Source: Lophius americanus
Lineage: Eukaryota > Chordata > Actinopteri > Lophiiformes > Lophiidae
Length of the DNA: 64,000 bases
Direction of reading: 5' to 3'
NCBI GenBank assembly: GCA_037951165.1
Contig: JBBDHG010000009.1
Location: forward strand, 12,736,501-12,800,500
The notes under the pieces are model-generated. The model did no database searches. It saw only the letters and a list, made by a program, of their open reading frames with translations, and was not told the DNA's origin. Each line of letters begins with the position of its first letter. Position 1 is the stretch's first letter. The position numbers were made by a program, and so were the translations under genes. This document shows positions 1-11,184 of this stretch, one piece after another.

Positions 1-133
1 AGTGTTGTCAATGTACTTTTAGCATCTCTCTTCCCCTATTTTACATGCTGACATGTTGAGATGTTTCATTTTCAACATTGAGCCTTTTTCTCTGTCTTTT
101 GGATATTGTTAAACCTCTTATCTTATTAATCTT

Positions 134-150
134 AAAAAAAAAAAAAAAAA
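134..150. repeat. A(17) homopolymer followed by purine run
   Basis: Seventeen A residues in a row, followed by a GA-rich stretch (151-162). It could be the tail of an old retroposed copy on the plus strand, but the sequence before it shows no recognisable SINE or mRNA body and no clear target-site duplication. The safest call is a simple repeat. Confidence 0.8.
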
Positions 151-1186
151 GAAGAGAAGAAGGCTTTTTGCCGCAGGCTGCAGAAGAGGAATTTGTGTTT
201 AGTGGATTCCTGTTCCCAGATGAGTAGAGCTAAATGAGTTTGGAGGCTTCCTGAATGCTCTATAATTGTGATGAGGCTCTGTTCCTCTGAACAATTAAAG
301 ATGCAGGAGCCCTGTCTCTTCTGAGATCCATCCCAGATCACTATCGTTGAGCCTGCTCAGTGGATCGCAGACATTGTGACCGTATGATGACCACTTACCC
401 CTTGAACCATAGCTTTAAGAGGAGACTTTATGGTTGCCACCATGCCCAACCCTCTGATCAATTTACTACTTGCTGTCAACACATTAGGGGCTAGGAATAG
501 AGGATTTGCCAGTTTCCTCACTTGTCCTACCCCCTTCCCTCCTCTGCACCGCGTTTCACATAGCAAGCTTTATTTGTCACCTCAGAACAAAGCGCAGAAC
601 AAAGCTGCATTGCTGTCTGCTCTGTGGAACTGCGTGGCTATGCTAATGTCTGCAGGCTGGTTAGAGTCTTATTGAATGGTTGAGTAGAAGAAGTAAATAA
701 GCGTGTCTAGATGAGAGGAGGGGGCCAGCGGGTGAACGAGTTGAAGTTATAGACTATTCCGAGGGTCAGCCCATGTGAATGCAAATATTTATATAAGTGA
801 TTAAAATACCCTTCCCACATCCCGCCCACTTCATTTAAATGAGAAACTAAACTGTAAACCGATTCATCTCCTCAAGGCAAGTCTGAAAGAGGAAGCAGGA
901 AGAGGCAATGGTGGGTGGAAAAAAGAGCAAACAAATAGCGACGTAAATCTGACTCACTCGTCTTTTTCCCTCACAATGCAAAGATTAGAGCAGCAGCCTC
1001 TTACGGGGATGCAGATTTCATCCCTTGCTTTTCTTAGACTTTCATCCTCACAGCAACCAGTCGGTAGAATTTCACACTGTCATAGCCATTTCTATAAAGG
1101 GTCAGAAATGGATCATCTTGCTGGCAATATTGATATATTCATTCTATTTCACCTCAGAAAACCACACGTATGTTTGCCTGATCTCC

Positions 1187-1232
1187 ATGTAGAGATGTAC
1201 CGTGATCTTTTTGATCGAGATCGGATCACGCC
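1187..1232. repeat. Possible hAT-type terminal remnant (GATC-rich inverted repeat)
   Basis: CGTGATC at 1201-1207 is repeated in inverted orientation as GATCACG at 1224-1230, and four GATC sites fall within 24 bp. The preceding TAGAGATGTACCG resembles, from memory, the start of terminal repeats of some fish hAT elements (TAGAGATGCACCGATC-like). No partner end or transposase was found, so this is at most a solo remnant. Chance similarity is possible. Confidence 0.25.
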
Positions 1233-1384
1233 AAGTCTTTCTTTGTTACTGAATGTCAGGAAATGCATAATTATCCCTTTTATGAGTTTGTATCAGGAAT
1301 CTTAGGACTGAAGGATTGATGGCGTTCACTTTATGCTGGGGAGAGAAGCCCTACATGCATGTCCTCAGCAACGCTTAACGCCTA

Positions 1385-1600
1385 AAAAAATCTAAATTAT
1401 CATATCAATTAATCTTGCGATTTCTTTATGTGATTGGATTATCAAATTAATTCCAGAGACAGTTTTAAAGCGTGACAAGCGGCAATTTGTCACAGCAGCA
1501 ATCATGTATGTCTCAGTTTTCTCCTCCTCTGATAAAAGTGGGGAATCCTGAGGTGAAGACACTTGAAGATGCATCTGTCTGGATCTGTGTCCTGCTCTAA
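1385..1600. promoter_or_regulatory. Candidate conserved non-coding element
   Basis: Complex, repeat-free sequence with clustered homeodomain-type cores (CAATTAATC, AAATTAATT) and a short symmetric motif, GACAAGCGGCAATTTGTC, whose ends GACAA and TTGTC are inverted copies. This composition is typical of fish developmental enhancers, but conservation itself cannot be seen from one sequence. No reading frame of note. Confidence 0.2.
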
Positions 1601-2130
1601 TTAAAATCAGTATATGGTAACATACTCTAATGGAGGAGAACAGCCTGTCATGGACACCACATTTTTTTAATCAATAATCAATGTCTCCAACAGTGCGGCT
1701 GGACAAAATGAGTTAGTGTCTCAAGTTGAATCTGAACCTGATTAGTCTGTCATCATCTGACAAATACACCGTTCCCAGTGTACCACTGTTGGCTGCTTAA
1801 TTCTGACGCCTTAATGGAAGTTCTGTGCTGAGGGATAAAAGTCCAGTTCTGTGCTGGACTATTAACAAGTCCAGCACCCAAGTGGGTTGTTTGATTTCAT
1901 CCTCAGGCTGATGTCAGTCACTTAGGAAGGATATTTGGATTATGGAAATGTCTCCAATAAAATAATTTAAAATGTCTAACCCCTGAAAATAATTAAGAAT
2001 AGCACCACAGGCCTAATGATAAATACGTTAGAATTATTCTTATTTTAACATTTTCATTGACTCAAAATGACTTTTAAGTTATATTATGTTGGTTTTTACC
2101 TCAGATGTTCAGTTGTTGCACTGATATAAT

Positions 2131-2224
2131 ACTATAATACTACTACTACTACTTCTACTACTACTACTACTTCTCCTAATTATAATAATAATAATAATAA
2201 TAATAACAATAATAATAATAATAA

Positions 2225-2255
<31 letters not shown>
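2131..2255. repeat. Compound trinucleotide microsatellite (TAC)n-(TAA)n-(GAA)n
   Basis: Three adjacent trinucleotide arrays: TAC-type with a few TTC interruptions (about 2138-2176), TAA-type with one CAA (about 2179-2227) and uninterrupted GAA (about 2226-2255). Apparent serine and tyrosine runs read on the minus strand are only translations of the array. Likely polymorphic in length. Confidence 0.95.
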
Positions 2256-2257
<2 letters not shown>

Positions 2258-3523
2258 GAAAAACAATTCATTTTAATTTTACAAATCAACACATATATGA
2301 TGGTAAAAACAGCATAAATAGAAAAAAGAATGTTACTGCCATGAAAATAGTAAATGAGAATCATAAAACATGGAAAATGATGGGATTAACAATACGCAAA
2401 AATAAAGGGGAAAAAAAGAAAATACAGAACATCTTTAATATTAAGTTATAAACAACATACGTAAAACGTATCGTATCAAGTAAAGGCCAACATTTTAAAA
2501 TTAGTTTCAAACATTTTAAAATGAACAGAAACAGCAAAATTTCAAAATGAATGCAGTGAAGAAATGATTAACGATTTATCTTCCATTATTCGCAGTAAGT
2601 AACTCTTTGAAAAGACAATGTTTTGTTGCCTCTTTAGTCAATGTTTGCATAAATAAAGACTTAAGCCATTCAAATATGCCATTCTTGTTCAAATATATTA
2701 TGTTGTTTGGTAACCATTGTACTACTCTAAACAATAATATACTACCAATACAAACGGTATAATGTGGGGCTGATTGATGTAATTAAAGTGATGGAACAGG
2801 TCTCAAATATCCAAATTATCAAATAATGTGTTAGGCCCCAAAATAAAATTGCCTAATTTTACTCAAACCGGGTTAATACATTAATCAAATTCCAAAACCA
2901 TGTTAGCCTATCAGAAACTGATTTTAGACAATGTATTAAAATATGACTCTTTTTTAATAGAAAACAGGAAATTTGTTTGAAGAACTTATGCCAGCATTTG
3001 AGCAAAGTAATATTTTAGTTTTATTGCTCCGGTACAGATTTATGTTGGAACGAGTTTCAATAGATTGGCAGTAAGAGAGCAGCATTATGAGCTCAGCTTG
3101 GCAAAGTCTTTTGAACGATCTGATGTCAGAAGGAATTATTTCATTTCCTCCATTGAGGCCCTTTAGTGGTCATCAGGGAGCATTAGACATGGCACTGCAA
3201 ATCCCTCTGACTTTGGTGGGTGTGCAGCTCTGCCTGAACTGTAAATCAACCCTCAACGACAACGTGGCTGATAAATGAGCTGACGTGTGTTGAGTTTGTT
3301 TCTAAGTCAGTCAGGTAGCTTAGTGCTAATAAGATGCGTCAGTGCAGCAGTTCTCTATTCAAACTGTTTATCTCCAAGTGTTTCTCACATTCACTAACAA
3401 CTATATGTCCTACCAAAGGTTTTACATGGCAACGTGTTCTCCCCCTTCAGATCTCTCCTTTATTAAAAGATATGAATAGATATTGGATCAGTGTCAAAAA
3501 AGAGTTTTATAGAATCAAAGTAC

Positions 3524-3557
3524 TATTGTGGGTGCAGTATTATTGTGGGTGCAGTCT
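3524..3557. repeat. 17-bp tandem duplication
   Basis: The unit TATTGTGGGTGCAGTAT (3524-3540) is followed directly by TATTGTGGGTGCAGTCT (3541-3557), with one mismatch. It looks like a local, fairly recent duplication and carries no recognisable function. Confidence 0.9.
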
Positions 3558-4630
3558 AATTGCACAATGTGTAAAATATCCCTCTCACATTAGCTACCGA
3601 TTTTGGATTATTTATTGTTGTTAAAAATGATTAGGTTGTCTTTTTCTCATGGAACACATTGTGAAGGGATTCAGTTTGAGATGACCTTATGAAAAAATTG
3701 TATAATTGAAATCGATAAATGCAGTGATTTAATAAACACGTAATAAGCATGTAGTGAGTACATAATAAGGACATGTAAAATAATGTATATTTAACTTTTT
3801 TCTTATATTGTATGGATAGCATTCCATTTGAAAAACTTATTTTTAATTATTATTTCACTTTCTTTTTTCATAGTGTACAGAAAATGAATCTTGCGGTCCT
3901 GTAGTCTGAACCTCATGAAGAGAGACAACAGATAACTTGCATTGTCCTTTCACTTCAAATCCTTTGTCATCTCAGGGGATGGTTTGGTAAATTATTAGAT
4001 GTGTTGCTTGCTATATAAAACCACTAAAGAAAACACTAATTTGTCATGTCATTTACAAGTGGTGAGTAACGAGCTTGCAAAGATAATTTCCTCTTACAAG
4101 CACACAGCGATGAAAATATTGTTACTTTGTTTGTCCTTATTATTCAGTTCCTTAGAGTGTGTGGTGAATGTGAGGCTGATTATGTTGGACAAATACAGTA
4201 CAATACACTGACAGGAGCACCTTTCATATCTTCCATGGAACAGCATAAGCAACAACTTTCCCTGCCGATTTTTTATCCGGCAATTAAGCAGTAAATATTT
4301 CAGTACAAAAGATTTACTTACTGTGATTTCTAATCATTGTGAATTTATCATGTGATTAAGTATGTTACAAAAATGTTTAAATTTATATTACACTGTTATG
4401 ACTTTATCACAGTGATTTATTAATGTACAAAAATACAATGCCTTCAGAGTTCAGAGCGAAAAAATGTCAAATTGTTTATACCCATTATCTTCCATTCAAA
4501 ATTATTCATTCAGTTGTGACTTTATTACTATTTTTAACCATAGACAAAAAATATTCACTGTCATATGAATTTACTACTTCAACTGGTAATACCACAGAAT
4601 GCTGTTATGGTTGTGATGATACACAGTAAA

Positions 4631-4655
4631 TTACTGTAAAATGTTTTTACAGTAA
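4631..4655. repeat. Perfect 11-bp inverted repeat, TTACTGTAAAA/TTTTACAGTAA
   Basis: TTACTGTAAAA (4631-4641) and its exact reverse complement (4645-4655) are separated by three bases. Further TTTTACAG copies follow at about 4657-4664 and 4682-4690. TACTGTAAAA-type motifs are frequent in fish interspersed repeats, so this is probably a remnant of a small non-autonomous DNA element. The family cannot be named from here. Confidence 0.5.
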
Positions 4656-6611
4656 TTTTACAGAAATGTATTGTCAACAGTATTTTACAGTGTAACATAT
4701 CCACTGTATAATGGAGACTAGATGCTTACTGTGATTCATTATATCAAGTGCCAATAAATATTCCAACTTTGTAGAAGAGAATTCATTCCACATTGCTGCC
4801 TGCATCTGTATAAATGTTTATCCCCCCCCAAAAAAAAATATCTAGGGATTTAAAATATTCTGCAAAAAAAATTAAAACTGGTTTCAGTTTATTGTTAAAA
4901 AGCTAACATGCAGAGTAATGACCCTTGAACGGCTCATTATATCAGATACTGTATGTGTGTTTCTTATACATCATTATTGATATGCAAGTATCAGTATCAG
5001 AGTTTTAGGTTTGAGACTGTCAGCAGTAACGTCAGAGGATTAACCTTTGACAGCAGTCTTGTATGGGATGAATGGATCAAAGGGAGTCACTCGGTGGACA
5101 AGCCTCGTATTTGCATCTACTATATGAAAGCGATATTAAAGTGTCACAGCGTGCACGCTGTTTCTACCTTGCATGGTGGCTATTGGCATTGTCTGCACAC
5201 AGTGAAGCTATGGGGCTCTCATTGCCTGTAGCACTGCTATAATCCTCCATTTGAAGAGGATCTGTTCGGGGGACTGGAGACAAAGCGATCAGTATCAAGT
5301 GTCCGCCACCAAAGCCCGGCTCCCCAGGCTTCCCTTCAGGGTTTTTTTTTATTGAGCTGCAAAAAAATCAAGGTGAGGGCAAAGTATAATCTCTAAGGTT
5401 TGAACCTAACTTCTGTGAGGACCCCCTGCATTGGGCAAGGCAGGATGACATCAGAAGCCGCCACTAGTGCGGTCTGTGTCTCACAAGGTCAATACAGTCA
5501 CTTCTGATGTGGTTTACTGCATTTTTTCTCCCCTACAAATGGTCCACTGACCTACTTCCTTTAAATCCCTGGATGTGACTTTAATTGACTAGAGGGAGGG
5601 GCAGGGAGGAGAGAGGGGTGTGTCTGTGTGCACTAGGAGGGGGCAGCGGGGGCAGGGAAGGAGTTTAGGAGGGAATTGTCTAGTAAAGATAGGGAACACA
5701 GGAGCGACCAAGAGAAAGGGAGATTTGACAGCTTGAGTGATTTCCTGCTGCCACTGCTGTGTTCAGGCCACAAATTAATTTGATTCTGTTATATAACTGT
5801 AATCATCATCCCCTCTAATCACATCAGTGGCTTTGTGAAACACCCAAAATAGAGGGATTGGATGGACATGGGGCGGGGCGAATCCAAGGGTCTGGCTGCT
5901 ATGGACCAAAGAAAGTAATTGGTCTGGGGCAAATGAAAGGGGCAAAATGAATACACAAAAAATAATGGGATGCAGCTCTCAAGAAAGAAAATAAATAAAT
6001 GAAAAAAGAAAACCATGTACAATCAGTTTTATGCTTTTCGCCTCCAGTCAACCACATTGCATGCTGAACCTCGGTATATGACATTTACTTAATTCTGAAG
6101 AATGAAGCTGCTGGTAAAAAGTAACAATTGTATTATGCGGAGCAGTCAAATACACACTGTGACACGTTACCTCCTCCTAACTACCCACATCTCCATGAAC
6201 ACATAAGTACGATGCCATTTTCTGTTCCATAAACAATTAAAGGTCAACTTTAATTTGGTAATTTAAGGTTAAGATGTGGGTTTTGGATGGCACTATCCCT
6301 CACCAAAATTATCCTCCAGTCTGCCTGCATGCACCCAACCGCCAAAATGATAACAAAACTTCAAATGAGAGATTCCCTTTGTGTTCCCCCTACATCAATC
6401 TAATTACCATACTATTTGAAATCCTTGGGTGAAATGGAATCGTATGACATTTTAGACTTTGTTGAGAAGATCAGATACTTTACAGCTAAGTAGTTTAGCT
6501 AAACAGTGAGAGTGGTCGAAAGTTTAAAACAAAATACAAATAAAAGCTTTTCAAAGGTACTTAACCAGCTTGTTATCTTTCTGTTAACCAGGTTGCGTTT
6601 TTGTTAATGGG

Positions 6612-7500
6612 CTTATAAATCAGCCATAACATTATAACCACCTGCCTAATTTTGTGTAGGTTACTCTTATATTGTGTAGGTTACATAACAGCTCTGATCC
6701 ATCAAGGCCTGGACTCCACAAGACATCTTTCCTTTAATTCTTGCACGTTGCAAGGCTCCATTGATTGGACTTGTTTGGTCAGAATTTTGAGGCCAAGTCA
6801 GCCACTTAAACTCGTTGTTTCTGTTCCTCAAATCAAATCTGAAACATTTTTGCAACATGACAGGGCATATTATCTTACTCAAAAAGCCACTATTATCAGG
6901 AAACACTGTTTCCGTGAAGTTGTGCGCTTGGTTTGTATCAAAGCTTAGGTAGGTAGTATGTGTTACAGTAACATCCACATGAATGGCAGGATCCAGGGTT
7001 TTCTAAGGGAACATTGCCCAAAGCATCACTGTGCCTCCACCGGCTTGCTTTCAACCCATACTGCACTGGGAGGGTGCCGTCTCTTCCTCAGGTAAGTGAC
7101 TCACAGGCACCTCGCCGTCCACATAACGTAGAAGGAAATGTGATTCATCGGATCAGGCCGCCTTCTTCCATGGCTCCATTTTCCAGTTCTGATGCTGACA
7201 TGCCCATTGTAGATGCTTTCAGCGCTGGAACGAGGTTGGCACAGGCACAATGAACAGTCTGTGGCGACAGAGCCCCATACACAGACCCCGTTGTCTAGCC
7301 ATTGCAATTTTGTCCTGGTCAAAGTCGCTCAGATGGTTACATTAGTCGATTTTTCGGGCTTCCAACACATCAACATCAAGGAAAAATGTTTTACTTGCTG
7401 CCTCCTACAGTATATCCCACCCACTGACAGGTGCCACTGTAACAGGTTAATGTTATTCATTTACCTGTCATGGGTTGTAAAGTTATGGCTGATATGTGTA
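6612..7500 (-). mobile_element. Tc1/mariner-like element, internally deleted, copy 1
   Basis: The left end near 6612-6650 (ATCAGCCATAACATTATAAC from 6619) and the right end at 7478-7500 (TTATGGCTGATATGTGTA) are inverted copies typical of a Tc1-like family common in fish, which inserts at TA. Between them lies a minus-strand transposase relic with the first catalytic region (SDESHF, about 7135-7160) and the second (DNMPCHVAKM, about 6845-6875) still readable, in different frames. At about 0.9 kb it is shorter than usual intact Tc1 elements (roughly 1.2-1.6 kb). The part between the N-terminal helix-turn-helix and the catalytic domain is missing. The stretch that should hold the last catalytic glutamate also appears deleted near 6780-6795. 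It is not autonomous. Confidence 0.85.
6667..7330 (-). pseudogene. Tc1-like transposase relic
   Basis: Minus-strand coding remnant of a DDE (DD34E-type) transposase. Visible landmarks in 5' to 3' order are a piece of the N-terminal DNA-binding region (around 7290-7330), the catalytic-domain start with SDESHF but a stop where a tryptophan is expected (about 7135-7165), a segment reading DVTVTHTTYLSF (about 6940-6976), and NNEFKWLTWP (about 6785-6815). Stops and frame changes separate these blocks, and the conserved stretch after LTWP that normally carries the third acidic residue is lost. It cannot make a functional enzyme. The family assignment is from remembered Tc1 motifs. Confidence 0.8.
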
Positions 7501-9773
7501 TTTTGGCAAGAATACAAACAAGCATTTCTCTTAAAAACACAAACAATTAATCAATAAATTAATATAATAATAAATTCCAATTATTTGATGATACCATGAT
7601 TCCTGATTAGATTTTTTTTACATAAATCTTGGTAAATATGTGATTTCACTCACAACAGCAGTCCCAGCAATCTCAATGTTTATCATCTGGTAGATGCTGT
7701 TTGTCCCTTGCGACCTCCAGTACACTGCAAGATGCCCGACGAGCCCTGACAGTCGGCCTGACGGTCGTAAGGCTCATGATCGGGTTTAAGTCGCATAGTG
7801 AACTCCTGACTTTCAGGGAGCATTGCTTGATTTCATGTCTTTTTTATTACCCCCTATGCATTTACTCACATCGGTTTCTTAAGATTTTACATGATGAGTT
7901 TCACGCATATTTAAATATTTGTGTCCAAACCTATCTCAGAGATGCATAGTGAATAGACCTACAGGACAGTAATTTTCCCATAGGGTAGGGGCCTCTGTTT
8001 TTATATTTTAGTGAATATGACGAAGTGTCATTCAATTTCTGGAAGTAGAAAACACATTTCACCAAACAGCCATTACAAAGTTCACATTTATGGATGCTTA
8101 ATATGATCAGATCATTTGTCAGTGTCATACCGTAGAAATTACATTATACTGAGATAGTGAAAAAATTGACAGGTTGCAAGCCAGATGTATCGTCAAGCCA
8201 GGACCTGATTTGCTGGAGAGAATAAAACCACTGAGCCGTGACTTCGTATTATCAAAGAAATATTGCTTTGCCGGCCTTTAAAGGGCTTATGATAGACCAT
8301 CTTTCCTTCATTTTTCAGAGTGGACAGACGCCAAACGACATGACTGCCTCTTTTGCAGAAAAGAGCAAGATGCATTTTGTCTTGCTGCTGGCTGACCGTG
8401 ACACTGGGGACCCAAGTTGTTGCAGACGGTTCAAAGGTTAACTGATTTGGTGCGGTTGTCTCCAGGGGTCTGATTTTGTAGATAAGGGCTTTGTGAGTGT
8501 CCTCTATAAAGTGCAGTCTTGTGTCACACACTGACGCACTCATGTTTGCTTTCAGTACTGTTGGGTCCTGTGCCATGTCCTGAAAAAAACCAAAACCTGC
8601 TGGCTGTGAAAATGAACATCATCACGTCTAGTCCTTTGTTCACAACCTGAGCTGGATTAACAAAAGGCCTGATCAAAACACAAATAGGATGAGTGCCTAT
8701 AGCTATTGTGATTGTATACTGATTTTTTTAATTAATAATTCAGTCATTGCAACCTATAGAGCATTCTTCATCTGGGCACATGATCCAGACGACCGTGCTT
8801 TGTACCTTGTTAGTACACGGTTATATGACAAATGCACATGGTCCACATGGCTTTTCCTTTGCATCTGAACTGGCCGTCTGTGTGTTATGTGTTTGTTGTT
8901 GTGGAAGGGCAGGAGGCTTGCGGTGCGCCTTCTCCCCTCCAGCTGAAACCTGTCAGTCCCCCTGGGGAGCTGGGCCCAGGTTTACAGGACAGCTGAGGCA
9001 GCCCTGACAGCCCGGCTCATCTTGTTTGGAGCAAGGCATGCCGCTTGCTGCTTAGACAGGATTTGTTCCCTTCCTGCCACTTTACATCCACAAGCTCTAC
9101 ATTTAATTAGAATCACTTGTCGTGTCTCGTATATCACCTGGGCCTCTTGGTGTCAGCTGTCAGCCAAAGAAATGCGATAGTTATTCATTGTTGTGCAGAA
9201 GTGTAACAGCAAGGTCACAGGACAGAATGCAGTTTGCAGCTAACTGTGTTTAATGTTCATATGTGGCATATGGTGACATAAGATTTTTTTGAATCAATCT
9301 CTCTCTCTCTCATTTGGGATGCCTCACAATTGAAGCCTATTAGTTAATGTGCTAGATCACAGTAAGCCACGTACCAGATTGATGGAGTCAGGCTCAAGTT
9401 GTAGTCGATGTGGGCTGTGGGATTGAGTGGACATCTAGAGGCTCTTAGTGTGGGTATTAGCATGCAGTGTTTTTGGACTATCTGAGATTCGTTTCTATGG
9501 AGCCAAAAAACCAAAAAAAGCAGTGTGGTAACCATGAGCAGCCATGTGGGTTTAGGTGCATGCAGGATTTGGCTACATGCTCTGCTAAGATAATGCATGT
9601 ATAATTTATGCAACAGCCTCTGACCTCTGTTGAAGCCTATGTGGGACCCTTACATGCTCTTTGGACACACCACTGCCTCGTGTTTGGTATTTTTTGCAAG
9701 CAGCATCATGTACCATGTTTGTTTTTGTTTTGAGCACGTTGTCCCTGTCACTTTAAATGGTTTTGTTTTTTTG
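7501..9773. other. Non-coding DNA, no gene seen
   Basis: Short frames only. The longest, 127 codons on the minus strand (8193-8576), starts just after a TTTTTTTCAG-like acceptor read on that strand but shows no familiar domain. On the plus strand CTTCATTTTTCAG (ending 8318) precedes an open stretch to about 8440. Neither has a good partner donor. A short (CT)n lies at 9298-9311. Confidence 0.6.
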
Positions 9774-9838
9774 CTCCTCTCTCATTCTCTGTCTCTGTCT
9801 GTCTCTCTGTCTCTCGCTCGTTCTCTCTCTCTCTTTCT
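9774..9838. repeat. CT-rich imperfect microsatellite
   Basis: A pyrimidine-only style tract of CTCT/GTCT units, degraded from (CT)n/(CTGT)n. Serine/leucine-rich or arginine/glutamate-rich translations across it are artefacts of the repeat. Confidence 0.9.
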
Positions 9839-10029
9839 GCTATAACAGCCTGGTTATATAACTCCCTTTTCTTTCTCTGACATCCCAAAGCTCTTGCAGT
9901 CAGCTGACAGCACCCAAATGTCTGCTGGTAAACACAGCGCTTTCTGGATTTTCTCTCTCCTGTTTTTTCTTTTTCTTTTTCCACTTCCTCTTCACCCCTC
10001 CTACGCCCTACTCCTCAGCGATTAGGGAT

Positions 10030-10220
10030 TGATTCTCTCCTCTTTCCGCCTGCTTCCTCTTCCATTGGTTGGGCTCCACATCCCCAGGCCAGTTTCCACA
10101 TATTAGCACCCGAGGCCAGAGGAGGCGGGCAGATACGCATTGCCTGCAATGGCCCATGGATCCTGCAAGCCAGTGAAAAATGAGCTTTGGAGAGGCAATA
10201 AATTGCATCCAATTTAAAGA
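10030..10220. promoter_or_regulatory. Candidate conserved non-coding element
   Basis: Complex sequence with an inverted CCAAT box (CCATTGGTTGGG, about 10062-10073), GGCAATAAATTGCATCC-type AT cores near 10193-10212, and no simple repeats. Two overlapping minus-strand frames of about 65 codons cover it, but neither resembles a protein I know. It was called on composition alone. Confidence 0.2.
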
Positions 10221-11110
10221 TGAAGGCTGAAATAAATTTCTCTTTTCTGAAGTCTGAAGAAAGGGGGAAAAAAAGCCTCTAGATAATTTCTGTTTCCATC
10301 TATTTTATGTTAAAATTTCTTTGAAATGTACTTTTTCTGTTGTATGAATTCATAAAATAATTATACGTCTCAATGATAGATTGCCTTTTTATGTTTCAGC
10401 AGGTTATGAAAATAATCATTCTTGTCTTTGCTGTCTTGCTTTGCATCTCACTTGAAATGTGTTTGAGGCAGTGGAGACATTTTGAAAGGGATACGTTTAT
10501 CAGACATGATTTGGCACACACACTCACACACACCCACCTCCCTTCTCCTCCTCCCCATTTCTCATCATTGTATTATCCTAAATGAACTATCCAAGAGGGT
10601 TAGGATCTCTCAGACGGCGCTGCAGAAGTCTGGAAAAATGAAAGAATGTGCAAGGTAGTCTCAGAAATGATGAAAGGAAGCGCCTAGTAATACCACACCA
10701 ACTTTTAACTTCTATCTTTCATTAGATGTTCTCCAGAAACCTCCATCCCTCCCTCATGGCACACCCATCTATGGCGCCTGAACTAATGCAGAACTTTTCA
10801 AAAATAAAAAGAGTGTAGTCTGTAAACTCTTCATCAACAGTTAAAACCAATGGAGAGCCTACAAATCATTTTCCCTCTGGTGATGTCCAAGACTCCTCTT
10901 ACTCTCTGAAGCCCCTACTCCAGGCTGAAATGTTTCCCTTTGTGTTCAGGTAGTGAGTGTGTTGTGTGCCAATGCTTTCCTGTGTATCACCCAGCCTGCC
11001 AAAGAAACACTGGAAGAGACATGAGGGGGATACACTCTAGAGAATTGCATCCCATTCTGTTTTTCTTTTCTCTTTTTCTTTTTCCTAGAGATGTTTCGTC
11101 TCAGTTAAAA

Positions 11111-11184
11111 GGCTATGTTTCTCGCCGGTTTCAATGTGCTGATACTCCAACTGTGATGTGTTGAAACTGGCGAAAAACATAGTC
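11111..11184. ncRNA. miRNA-precursor-like hairpin (candidate)
   Basis: Arm 11111-11134 and arm 11161-11184 are inverted copies able to pair over 24 positions. There are two G:U pairs and one C:A mismatch if transcribed from the plus strand. The loop is 26 nt (11135-11160). Stem length and total length (74 nt) fit a microRNA precursor, and the position between unrelated sequences argues against a simple palindromic repeat. The arms do not match any mature miRNA I remember. It could equally be a relic of a palindromic transposon end. No expression evidence is available here. Confidence 0.22.

Larger units (their letters stand above)
1..2130. other. Non-coding DNA, no gene seen
   Basis: Unique-looking AT-rich sequence. 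The longest frames are about 110 codons and have neither recognisable protein similarity nor convincing splice signals. It contains a 17-bp A tract (134-150), four GATC sites within 24 bp (1204-1227) and a TAATTA-rich block near 1.4-1.6 kb, each listed separately. I see nothing else I can name. Confidence 0.7.
2256..6611. other. AT-rich non-coding DNA, no gene seen
   Basis: Frames are short and unremarkable. Contents: an AT-rich stretch to about 3.0 kb, a 17-bp tandem duplication at 3524-3557, a 4.33-4.70 kb segment rich in TTTATCAC and TTTTACAGT motifs, and a G-rich purine patch near 5.59-5.70 kb. A perfect 10-bp inverted repeat (6183-6192 and 6272-6281) is about 80 bp apart. Homopolymers such as C8A9 (about 4824-4839) are present. 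Confidence 0.65.

Noticed and set aside
2131..2255. CRISPR-like or other spaced array
   Set aside because: It is a simple trinucleotide microsatellite without unique spacers, and the genome is eukaryotic.
2176..2364. Minus-strand frame with serine and tyrosine runs
   Set aside because: It reads through the trinucleotide microsatellite and has no coding context.
8193..8576. 127-codon minus-strand frame starting just after an acceptor-like sequence
   Set aside because: The acceptor is real-looking, but there is no donor at a sensible place and no known domain; kept only as a remark.
10940..11164. Cysteine-containing plus-strand frame (CVVCQCF...C) after a TTCAG acceptor-like site
   Set aside because: The cysteine pattern fits no zinc-finger spacing I know, the frame soon runs into a T-rich stretch, and it overlaps the hairpin at 11111-11184.
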